NCBI GenBank assembly: GCA_937864895.1
Contig: CALMDF010000513.1
Location: forward strand, 1 to 13,573
DNA length: 13,573 bases
Origin: an uncultured Holophagales bacterium
Lineage (GTDB): Bacteria > Acidobacteriota > Thermoanaerobaculia > UBA5066
Reading direction: 5' to 3'
Under the pieces are notes generated by a model. That model was not told where the DNA came from. It made no database searches and saw only the letters and a program-made list of their open reading frames with translations. Each line of letters opens with the position of its first letter. Position 1 is the first letter of the stretch. Below are positions 1-6,084 of this stretch, in pieces. The position numbers and the translations under genes were made by a program.

Positions 1-1179
1 GACGACCTCCTCGCTCCTCCACGGGACACCGTCCGCTGCGGCCCGGCGGCAGGCCCCGGGGAGAGGCGTCCCGGCGAGTCCCGGGAAAGCCTCTTCGAGC
101 GTGAGGCCGAGGAACTGCGAGTTGTCGACGCCGAGGATCGCGTCCGCGGCAGGGGTCGCGCCGGTGAGCACGAGACGCCCTCCGGCGTCCAGGCGATAGT
201 GCTGGAGGCCGACCGGGATCGACGACACGAGCCTGCGGCTCTCCTCCTCGCGGCGCTCCTCGTCGTCGCGAGCCTCGCGGCGCTCGATCTCCGCCGCGGC
301 GCGCGCCGCGAAGAGCCCGAGCACGCGGCAGGCCGAGTCTCCGTCCGCGAGCGCCCTGCGCGAGAGGGCGGCGAGGAGCCCGAGGGGCCGCCCGTCGGCG
401 CCACCGAGCGGCACGCCGGCGTAGCTCGAGAATCCCCGTTCCGCCAGGACGTGGTCCTCCGGGAAGAGGTCGGCCACTCCGGACGGGAAGACGCAGGGGA
501 CGCGCCCGACCACCCGCTCGCACGGCGCCCCGCGAAGGCCGTAGGTGAACGGCTCGCCCGGCCCGCCGCCCTTGCGGATCGCGAGGGTCCTCACCCGGGG
601 CGGCTCCCCGGGCTCGAGCCGGCCCACGAACACCATCTCCATCCGAAGAGCGTCGGCGAGACCCGCCACCAGTCGGTCGAAGAACCCGTCGGCCGGCCCC
701 GCGTCCAGGGCCGTGCCGAGGACCGCGGCGGCGCGTTCGAGCCGACGTTCGGCCGTGACGTCCGAGGCGAAGACGACGAGCCTTTCCCCGGAGGATTCCG
801 GGTCCATCACGCGCCGAACAGAGACGCGCAGCTCGAGCTCGGCTCCCCCTTGCAGCAGGGCCCGGCCGTCGAAGGAGGACGGCGTCGGAGAGCCGGCTTT
901 CCCGAGGAGCTCCTCCGCGCCCGAAGAGAAGAGGGTCGTCAGGCGCTCTCCCTCCCACCGCCGATCCCCTTCACGACCCCAGGTGGAGACGAAAGCCTCG
1001 TTGACGCCGACGACGATCCCGTCCGTCGTGGCGACGAGCGCCGGCACGGGCGAGGCTTCCAGCATCCGCGAGAGGCCCCTGGGCGCGCCCGCCCCCGCGA
1101 GGTCGCGGAGGCCGCCGCCCTCGCCTTCCCGCGAGGCGGGGGTGCTGCCCTCAGGGGGAGATCCGGGGACCGGAATCAT
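1..1179 (-). CDS. PAS-GAF-PAS sensory protein, C-terminal part beyond window (partial)
   Basis: The reading frame is open from an ATG at 1179 to the window edge: 393 residues with no stop, so the 3' end is missing. GGAGG at 1184-1188 lies four bases before the ATG. Residues about 36-145 look like a PAS domain: a PVPALVATTDGIVVGVNEAF opening and an FASDVTAERRLERA exit helix. Residues about 160-302 form a GAF domain with the recognisable stretch YGLRGAPCERVVGR, then SYAGVPLGGADGRPLG, ending in an AARAAAEIERREA helix. A charged linker (about 303-318) leads to a second PAS domain (IPVGLQHYRLDAGG) cut by the window edge. No transmembrane segment or signal peptide is seen, so the visible part is probably cytoplasmic. 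Such proteins usually end in a histidine kinase, GGDEF/EAL or PP2C output domain; which one cannot be told here. It lies 117 bp downstream of lhgO on the same strand and could be co-transcribed with it. Domain calls are from pattern recognition; the ligand is unknown. Confidence 0.85.
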   Translation of the reverse strand, partial: MIPVPGSPPEGSTPASREGEGGGLRDLAGAGAPRGLSRMLEASPVPALVATTDGIVVGVNEAFVSTWGREGDRRWEGERLTTLFSSGAEELLGKAGSPTPSSFDGRALLQGGAELELRVSVRRVMDPESSGERLVVFASDVTAERRLERAAAVLGTALDAGPADGFFDRLVAGLADALRMEMVFVGRLEPGEPPRVRTLAIRKGGGPGEPFTYGLRGAPCERVVGRVPCVFPSGVADLFPEDHVLAERGFSSYAGVPLGGADGRPLGLLAALSRRALADGDSACRVLGLFAARAAAEIERREARDDEERREEESRRLVSSIPVGLQHYRLDAGGRLVLTGATPAADAILGVDNSQFLGLTLEEAFPGLAGTPLPGACRRAAADGVPWRSEEVV

Positions 1180-1183
1180 CGTG

Positions 1184-1188
1184 CCTCC
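1184..1188 (-). promoter_or_regulatory. Ribosome binding site of the PAS-GAF gene
   Basis: GGAGG on the minus strand, four bases before the ATG at 1179. The frame is open further upstream to the TAA of lhgO without another good start, so this site decides the start. The same GGAGG-N4-start spacing recurs before paoA-like 9027 and ptsG 10975. Confidence 0.6.
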
Positions 1189-1254
1189 GCCGCCACGGGC
1201 GCCCGCGAGACGCGGTGCCTGGAGAAACTCTATCAGGACGGCCCGGCACCGGAG

Positions 1255-1278
1255 GTCGCCAGGCCCGATCCCGGCGAC
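1255..1278 (-). terminator. Hairpin 3' of lhgO, possible weak terminator
   Basis: On the minus strand GTCGCC pairs with GGCGAC, extended inward by one G-T wobble and two G-C pairs, giving about nine pairs around a six-base loop. It begins 18 bases after the TAA of lhgO. No T tract follows, so it could equally be chance pairing in GC-rich DNA or a partial attenuator before the sensor gene. The rest of the 1180-1296 gap shows nothing else I can name. Confidence 0.25.
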
Positions 1279-1296
1279 GGCTCTGCGCGGTCTGGG

Positions 1297-2430
1297 TTAC
1301 GCGCCGAGGAGCGCCCTCACCTCTCGGGCGATCTCGAGGCAGCTCGTCAGCCCGGGCGACTCGACCCCGACGAGGTTCACCCAGCCGGGGAAGCCGCGGG
1401 CCGATTCCTCCGCGACGACGAAGTCCCGGAACGGCGCCCCGATCGCCTGGAGACGCGCCCGGATTCCCGACTGGTCCGGCGCGAGGTCGCCCTCCTCGAG
1501 CGAGGGGAGATAGCGCCGGGCGGCATCGAGGAAGGCGCTGCGCCGCCCCTCGTCCACGGAGTAGTCCTGCCGCCGGTCCCCGAGGACCTCCACGTCGGGA
1601 CCGAGCCTCAGCTCGCCGTCGAGGTCGAGCGTGAGGTGGATGCCGAGGACGCTTCCGTACCCTGCCGGGAGGACCGGATAGAGGAGCCGGCGCGCCAGGT
1701 GGCGGCGCGCGGAGCGGATCCGGAAGTAGCTCCCTTTCGTCCAGGTCTGGCGGTAGCCCACCTCCTCGACGTTTAGCCCCGGCATCGCGGCGACGACGTC
1801 CGCGTCGAGGCCGGCGGCGTTCACGACGCGCGCAGCCGTCAGCCGCGCCTCCTCGCCCGCCGGGTCCGAGAAGACGAGCTCGAATCCTCCGGCGACCGGG
1901 CTGGCCGCCTTCAGCGAGTGCCGGAAGGCGAAGCTCGCCCCGTTTCCCTCGGCGATCACGCGGAGGACGCGGAAGAGGCCGTGGACGTCGAAGATCCCGG
2001 TCGACGGCGAGAGGACCGCCGCGGCCGCCCGGACGTGCGGCTCCTCGGCGCGGAATCTCCCGATCGGGACCTCCTCGAGCTCGACGCCGTTCGCGCGTCC
2101 CCCCGCCACGACCTCGGCGAGCCGGGGCTCCTCGTCCGGCTCGACGGCCAGGAGCCACTTGCCGGTACGCAGGAACGGCACCCCGTGCGCCTCGCAGAAC
2201 TCCGAGAGGCTCCGGTTCCCGGCCACGGAGAGCCGCGCCTTGAGCGAGCCCGCCGGGTAGTAGATCCCGGCGTGGAGGACCTGGCTGTTGCGCGAGCTCG
2301 TCTCCTGGCCCGGCGAGGCGTGTCGCTCGGCGACGACGACCGAGAGCCCGCCGCCGGAGAGCTCGGCGGCACACGCGAGGCCGACGGCCCCCGCTCCCAC
2401 CACGATGACGTCGGCGTCCATCCGCGTCAT
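1297..2430 (-). CDS. lhgO: L-2-hydroxyglutarate oxidase/dehydrogenase, FAD-dependent (LhgO/L2HGDH family)
   Basis: This 377-residue flavoprotein belongs to the D-amino-acid-oxidase (DAO) superfamily. The family oxidises L-2-hydroxyglutarate, a by-product of 2-oxoglutarate metabolism, back to 2-oxoglutarate and passes electrons to the respiratory chain. The N-terminal Rossmann motif VVGAGAVGLACAAEL (residues about 10-24) binds FAD, with an acidic E35 ending strand two. The stretch RNSQVLHAGIYYPAGSLKA (47-65) closely matches the LhgO signature around the flavin. KWLLAV (91-96), STGIFDVHGL (143-152), VVNAAGLDAD (202-211) and a C-terminal GVESPGLTSCLEIA (355-368) are also family hallmarks. It is somewhat shorter than E. 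coli LhgO (about 420 residues), but no core motif is missing. The ATG at 2430 is preferred because GGAGG lies 11 bases upstream (2442-2446); a second in-frame ATG at 2421 is possible. The frame is open much further upstream, but that part is antisense to the transporter. The exact substrate is inferred from family resemblance; another 2-hydroxyacid is possible. Confidence 0.88.
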   Translation of the reverse strand: MTRMDADVIVVGAGAVGLACAAELSGGGLSVVVAERHASPGQETSSRNSQVLHAGIYYPAGSLKARLSVAGNRSLSEFCEAHGVPFLRTGKWLLAVEPDEEPRLAEVVAGGRANGVELEEVPIGRFRAEEPHVRAAAAVLSPSTGIFDVHGLFRVLRVIAEGNGASFAFRHSLKAASPVAGGFELVFSDPAGEEARLTAARVVNAAGLDADVVAAMPGLNVEEVGYRQTWTKGSYFRIRSARRHLARRLLYPVLPAGYGSVLGIHLTLDLDGELRLGPDVEVLGDRRQDYSVDEGRRSAFLDAARRYLPSLEEGDLAPDQSGIRARLQAIGAPFRDFVVAEESARGFPGWVNLVGVESPGLTSCLEIAREVRALLGA

Positions 2431-2472
2431 CGTCGCAGAACCCTCCGGATCGTGTAAAACCTCGCTAAACCG
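2431..2472. promoter_or_regulatory. Divergent promoter region between lhgO and the transporter gene
   Basis: Only 42 bp separate the divergent start codons at 2430 and 2473, so both promoters must overlap each other or the coding sequences. It contains the only AT-rich run nearby (GTGTAAAAC, 2452-2460), which could act as a -10 element for the plus-strand gene; its complement GTTTTACAC could serve the other direction. No convincing -35 was found. GGAGG for lhgO is at 2442-2446. The plus-strand gene has no Shine-Dalgarno sequence before its ATG, which would suit a leaderless transcript starting a few bases upstream. Confidence 0.4.
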
Positions 2473-3729
2473 ATGAACACGATCGCCCGGCCCGCTCCCG
2501 GCGCCGTGACCGCCCGGCTCGCGGCTCGCGGCCTCGCCGTCCTCACCCTCATCAACCTCTTCAACTACCTCGACCGGTACGTCGTCTCTTCCCTGGTCGA
2601 GAGCCTGCGCAATTCCGAGCTGCGGCTCACCGACACCCAGTCGGGCGCCCTCATGACCGGGTTCATCGTCGTCTACATGGTCGCGTCTCCCTTCTTCGGC
2701 GTCCTCGGCGACAAGGGCTCGCGGCCGCGGCTCCTCGCGCTCGGGGTCTTCGTCTGGAGCCTCGCCACCGCCGCGGCGGGGCTCGCGAAGAGCTTCGCCT
2801 CGCTCTTCGCGGCGCGCGCGGCGGTCGGGATCGGCGAAGCCGCCTACGGGACGATCGCCCCGAGCCTCCTCGCGGACTACTTCTCCCGCGAGAAGCGGGG
2901 ACGCGTCTACGCCATCTTCTTCTGCGCCATCCCGATCGGCTCGGCGCTCGGCTACATCGTGGGCGGGTACGCCGACACGCACCTCGGCTGGCGATCGGCG
3001 TTCTTCGTCGCGGGCCTCCCCGGGCTCCTCCTCGCGTTCCTCGCCCTCACCCTTCCCGACCCGCCGCGCGGCGCGAGCGACGAGGGAGAGGCCCCGCCCG
3101 AAGGCGCCTCGACGGAAGCCGGGTGGGGCTCCTACCTCGCGCTCGCGAAGAACCGTCCGTTCCGGATCGCCGTCCTCGGTTATGCGGCCTACACGTTCGG
3201 GATCGGCGGCATGGCCTTCTGGATGCCCGCGTTCCTCGAGAGGGTCCGCGGCGTCCCGAAGGAAGTGGCGACGGTCCAGTTCGGCCTCGTCGTCGTCGTC
3301 ACCGGGTTCGTCGGGACGTTCGCCGGGGGGTTCGTCGGAGACGCCCTCCTGAAAAGGACGAGGGAAGCCTACCTGTGGGTCTCCGGCGTCTCGACGCTCG
3401 TCGCCGTCCCGTTCGCGTTCGTCGCCCTCACGGCGACGAGCCCGCGGGTCTACCTCCCCTCTCTCGTCGTCGCGCAGCTCTTCGTCTTCGCCTCGACGGG
3501 CCCGATCAACTCGGCGATCGTGAACGACGTCCTGCCGTGGCAGCGGGCCGCGGCGGTCGCGGCGTGCAACTTCACGATCCACGTCCTCGGCGACGTCCCG
3601 TCGCCCCCGCTCATCGGGGCCCTCTCCGACGCGACCACGCTGCAGTCCGCGGTCCTCCTCGTCCCGGTCGCCTTCCTCGCGGGCGGCGCGATCTGGACGT
3701 GGGGGGCCCTTACGGGACGCCGGACGTGA
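2473..3729 (+). CDS. Spinster-like major facilitator superfamily transporter
   Basis: The protein has 418 residues and about 12 predicted transmembrane helices, with a polar cytoplasmic loop near residues 195-228 between the two halves. Spinster-type signatures are clear: LFNYLDRYVVSS in helix 1 (29-40, with D34 and R35), the motif-A-like loop GVLGDKGSRPR after helix 2 (76-86), ARAAVGIGEAAYGTIAPSL with E122 in helix 4 (114-132), and LGDVPSPPLIGALSD in helix 11 (372-386). Characterised animal members move lysophospholipids (Spns1) or sphingosine-1-phosphate (Spns2); bacterial substrates are mostly unknown. The stop overlaps the GTG of a PlsC-like acyltransferase (GTGA, 3726-3729). Translational coupling to a lipid enzyme makes a lysolipid or fatty-acyl substrate plausible, but this is inference. 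Generic small-metabolite MFS transport is the alternative. The ATG at 2473 is the first sensible start; no ribosome binding site precedes it. Confidence 0.88.
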   Translation: MNTIARPAPGAVTARLAARGLAVLTLINLFNYLDRYVVSSLVESLRNSELRLTDTQSGALMTGFIVVYMVASPFFGVLGDKGSRPRLLALGVFVWSLATAAAGLAKSFASLFAARAAVGIGEAAYGTIAPSLLADYFSREKRGRVYAIFFCAIPIGSALGYIVGGYADTHLGWRSAFFVAGLPGLLLAFLALTLPDPPRGASDEGEAPPEGASTEAGWGSYLALAKNRPFRIAVLGYAAYTFGIGGMAFWMPAFLERVRGVPKEVATVQFGLVVVVTGFVGTFAGGFVGDALLKRTREAYLWVSGVSTLVAVPFAFVALTATSPRVYLPSLVVAQLFVFASTGPINSAIVNDVLPWQRAAAVAACNFTIHVLGDVPSPPLIGALSDATTLQSAVLLVPVAFLAGGAIWTWGALTGRRT

Positions 3730-5057
3730 TCCGCGCCGCCGCCACCGCGGTCTCCCGCATCGTCCTTCGCGTCTTCTACCGTCGGGTCGAGGCTTCGGGC
3801 CTGGAGCGGATCCCCGCCGCCGGCCCGACGATCCTCGTCCTGAACCACCCGAACGGGCTCATGGACCCTCTCCTCCTCCTCTGCCTCTCTCCGCGGCCCG
3901 TCTCCTTCCTCGCGAAATCCCCCCTGTTCACGATGCCGTTCGTCTCCCTCTTCGTGAAGGCGTTCGGCTCGATCCCGGTCTACCGCCCGCAGGACGCCGA
4001 CGCCGACGTGCGCCGGAACCGGGAGACGTTCGCGAAGGCGCGCGAGCTCCTGAAGCTCGGCGGCGTCCTCGCGCTCTTCCCGGAAGGCGTCTCGCACGAC
4101 GAGCCGCGCCTCATGCCGCTCAAGTCGGGCGCGGCCCGCATCGCCCTCGGCGCGGCCTCCGAAGGGCCCGTCACCGTCGTCCCGGCCGGCCTCACGTACG
4201 AGGCCCGGGACATCTTCCGGAGCGGCGCCCTCCTCAGGGCCGCCGAGCCCTTCACCGTCGAGCCGATCCCGCTCGACGAGAAGGGCGAGCCGCCGCGAAC
4301 CGCCGTGAAGGCGCTCACCGAGAGGCTTCGCGCGGCCCTCGAAGGGGCGACGCTTCAGGCCGACGACATCCGCACCCTCCGTCTCGCCGCCTTTGCGGAA
4401 TCGCTCGTGACGGCCGGGACGGACGTCGAGACCCTCGAGTCGCGGGTCGCCGTGCGGCGCCTCCTCCTCGACCGGGCGGCCCTCCTGCGCAAGCTCGAGC
4501 CGGGTCGGCTCGCCGCCCTCGAGGCGCGCCTCGAGGACTTCTCCCGCGTCCTTCCCGATTCCGGGCTCTCCCCGTCCGACCTCGACTCCTCGTCCGTCCG
4601 CGCCGAACTCGCCGCCTCGGCTCTCACGGCGATCCTCGTCGCCCTCTTCCTCGCGCCTCCCGCCCTCCTCGGCGTCCTCGCCCACGCCCCCGCCTACAAC
4701 CTCATCGGCCCCCTCGCGGCACGTCTCTCCCGCGGCAACACCGACATCGTCGCCACGATCAAGGTCCTCGGGGCCTTCCTCTTCTTCCCCCTCACATGGA
4801 TCGCCCTCGGAACGGCCGCCGGCCTCGCGTGGGGCCTCTTCCTCGGCCTTCTCGTCGGCTTCGCGCTCCCGCCCCTCGGGTACCTCGCGCTCCTCCTCCT
4901 CCAGCGCTGGGAGCGGACTCGCGCCGCGGTCCGCGCCCTGGTCCTCTCCGTCTTTCGCCGCCGGGCCCTGTCGCGCCTCCGCGTCGAACGTACCGCCCTC
5001 GTCGCCGAGATGCAGTCCCTCGACGCCCTCGCACGCCAAGCAGAACGTAGAGCGTAG
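3726..5057 (+). CDS. PlsC-like lysophospholipid/glycerolipid acyltransferase with C-terminal membrane domain
   Basis: This 443-residue protein starts at a GTG overlapping the transporter's TGA (GTGA), so it is probably translated by coupling; only a weak purine run precedes it. Residues 1-210 form an LPLAT acyltransferase domain. Motif I is LNHPNGLMD with H41 and D47, an HX5D spacing instead of the usual HX4D of PlsC. Motif II is GSIPVYR (81-87), motif III FPEGVS (118-123, E120) and motif IV VPAGLTY (152-158). A charged helical stretch (about 215-290) precedes a hydrophobic region with roughly four membrane segments (about 296-320 and 341-392) and a basic tail. I recall HX5D-type LPLATs in a bacterial subgroup and in fungal Gpt2/Sct1 glycerol-3-phosphate or DHAP acyltransferases; this needs alignment. 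The likely reaction is acyl transfer onto a lysophospholipid or glycerol phosphate at the inner membrane. Donor and acceptor are not known. Family confidence is high, specificity low. Confidence 0.87.
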   Translation: MIRAAATAVSRIVLRVFYRRVEASGLERIPAAGPTILVLNHPNGLMDPLLLLCLSPRPVSFLAKSPLFTMPFVSLFVKAFGSIPVYRPQDADADVRRNRETFAKARELLKLGGVLALFPEGVSHDEPRLMPLKSGAARIALGAASEGPVTVVPAGLTYEARDIFRSGALLRAAEPFTVEPIPLDEKGEPPRTAVKALTERLRAALEGATLQADDIRTLRLAAFAESLVTAGTDVETLESRVAVRRLLLDRAALLRKLEPGRLAALEARLEDFSRVLPDSGLSPSDLDSSSVRAELAASALTAILVALFLAPPALLGVLAHAPAYNLIGPLAARLSRGNTDIVATIKVLGAFLFFPLTWIALGTAAGLAWGLFLGLLVGFALPPLGYLALLLLQRWERTRAAVRALVLSVFRRRALSRLRVERTALVAEMQSLDALARQAERRA

Positions 5058-5105
5058 ACCAGACCCCCTGGAGAAGGGGGTCAGGTCTACCGTCTACACT
5101 CTACG
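5046..5105. repeat. Nested palindromic element between convergent genes (REP-like, possible bidirectional terminator)
   Basis: The inner hairpin is near perfect. GTAGACC (5054-5060) and GACCCCC (5062-5068) pair with GGGGGTC (5076-5082) and GGTCTAC (5084-5090), with one A/A mismatch and a seven-base loop TGGAGAA. An outer pair CGTAGAG (5046-5052) and CTCTACG (5099-5105) brackets it. The TAG of the acyltransferase (5055-5057) sits in the left arm. There is no T tract on either strand, so termination by a strong stem is possible but not canonical. The arrangement and the GACCCC/GGGGTC core look like a dispersed intergenic palindrome such as REP elements mobilised by RAYT transposases. Only one copy lies in this window. 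Confidence 0.7.
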
Positions 5106-5113
5106 GGGTCAGG
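5077..5113. repeat. Direct repeat GGGGTCAGG, two copies 28 bp apart
   Basis: GGGGTCAGG occurs at 5077-5085 and again at 5105-5113, separated by three spaced TCTAC units (GGTCTACCGTCTACACTCTACG). The second copy carries, on the minus strand, the TGA stop (5111-5109) of the FAD subunit gene. The end of that gene may therefore have been set by insertion or copying of the palindromic element. Confidence 0.6.
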
Positions 5114-6080
5114 CGAGGGAGAGGAGGGCCTCCTCGACGGCTCCCTTCACGAGCGGGATCTTGTAGTCGTTGCCGGACATCGGCTCGGCGCCCTTCACGG
5201 CGGCCTCCGCGGCTTCGGCGGCGGTCTTCGCGTCGAGGGCACGGCCCGCGAGGACCTTCTCGACCTCGGGAACGCGCCACGGGATCGGGGCGACTCCGGA
5301 GAGGACGACGCGGGCCGACCAGACCTTCCCGTCTTTCATCGAGAGCGCGAGGGCGACGCCTCCGAGCGCGAAGTCCCACGCGCCTCGGGCGCGGACCTTC
5401 TTGTAGAGGCCCTTCCCGCCCGCCAGGGGCGGCGGGAGGAGGATCTCGGTGATCACCTCCCCGGGCTCGAGAACCGTCTCGCGCGTGTGGTCGACGGCGG
5501 GGAGGACGAACAGCTTCTCGACCGGCACGCTCCGCGTCCCTTTCGGCCCGGCGATACGGGCCGTGGCCTGGAGCGCGACGAGAGGCGAGGCCGTGTCGGA
5601 GGGGTGGACGATGTAGCAGCCGGAGCCGCCGAAGATCGCGTGGTAGGTGTTCTCGCCCTCGACGGCGTAGCAGGGCTCGCCCCCCTTGCGGGCGCAGGCG
5701 AAGTCGCCGCGGAAGTACCAGCAGCGGGGCCGCTGGCAGAGGTTCCCGCCAAGCGTCCCCTGGTTGCGCAGCTGCGGGCTCGCGGCCGCGGCAGCTCCCT
5801 GGGCGAGCGCGGGCCAGCCCTTCGCGATCTCGGCGTGGCGGGCGATCTCGGCGAGCGTCGTGAGGGCGCCGAGACGCAGCCCGCGGTCCTTCGTGGCGGA
5901 GATCCCCTTCAGCTCGGCGAGGCCCGAGAGGCTGACGACGGCCTTCGCGTCGAAGACCTCGTCGCGGAGGCAGCCGACGAGGTCGGTGCCGCCGGCGTGG
6001 GCGCGCGCGCCCGGCTCGGAGAGGGCCTTCACGGCCTCGGCGACGGTGCGGGGACGGACGTAGCGAAAGCTCGGAAGCAT
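5109..6080 (-). CDS. Molybdenum hydroxylase FAD-binding subunit (PaoB/YagS-like, medium subunit)
   Basis: This 323-residue CoxM/XdhB-family FAD subunit is the third gene of the operon, four bases after the large subunit's stop. It carries electrons from the iron-sulfur clusters to FAD and on to the acceptor. FAD-binding motifs are AHAGGTDLVG (27-36) and TLGGN (109-113). Between the second motif and HPSD (159-162) lies a cysteine-rich insert with C115, C120, C129, C137 and C155 (for example RCWYFRGDFAC and GGEPC). This insert resembles the extra 4Fe-4S site of PaoB/YagS and 4-hydroxybenzoyl-CoA reductase beta subunits rather than plain CoxM. The C-terminal CO-dehydrogenase flavoprotein domain covers about 215-320 (VRARGAWDFALGGVAL). 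The ATG at 6080 is preceded by a GGGGTGA-type site overlapping the upstream stop. It has no signal peptide; export would be by hitch-hiking with the Tat-tagged subunit. Its stop lies inside the repeat at 5105-5113. Confidence 0.9.
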   Translation of the reverse strand: MLPSFRYVRPRTVAEAVKALSEPGARAHAGGTDLVGCLRDEVFDAKAVVSLSGLAELKGISATKDRGLRLGALTTLAEIARHAEIAKGWPALAQGAAAAASPQLRNQGTLGGNLCQRPRCWYFRGDFACARKGGEPCYAVEGENTYHAIFGGSGCYIVHPSDTASPLVALQATARIAGPKGTRSVPVEKLFVLPAVDHTRETVLEPGEVITEILLPPPLAGGKGLYKKVRARGAWDFALGGVALALSMKDGKVWSARVVLSGVAPIPWRVPEVEKVLAGRALDAKTAAEAAEAAVKGAEPMSGNDYKIPLVKGAVEEALLSLA

Positions 6081-6084
6081 CGCG

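Noticed and set aside
199..1776. A long plus-strand open frame across the sensor and lhgO genes.
   Set aside because: It spans two well-supported minus-strand genes and the gap between them, with low-complexity Arg/Glu/Pro composition. It is a GC-bias artefact.
1297..3582. An extended lhgO frame starting at 3582 and giving a 761-residue protein.
   Set aside because: The extra N-terminal part is charged low-complexity sequence antisense to the MFS transporter. The FAD motif begins right after ATG 2430.
3123..3725. An upstream extension of the acyltransferase frame.
   Set aside because: It lies out of frame inside the MFS gene and is Arg-rich. The acyltransferase homology begins at GTG 3726.
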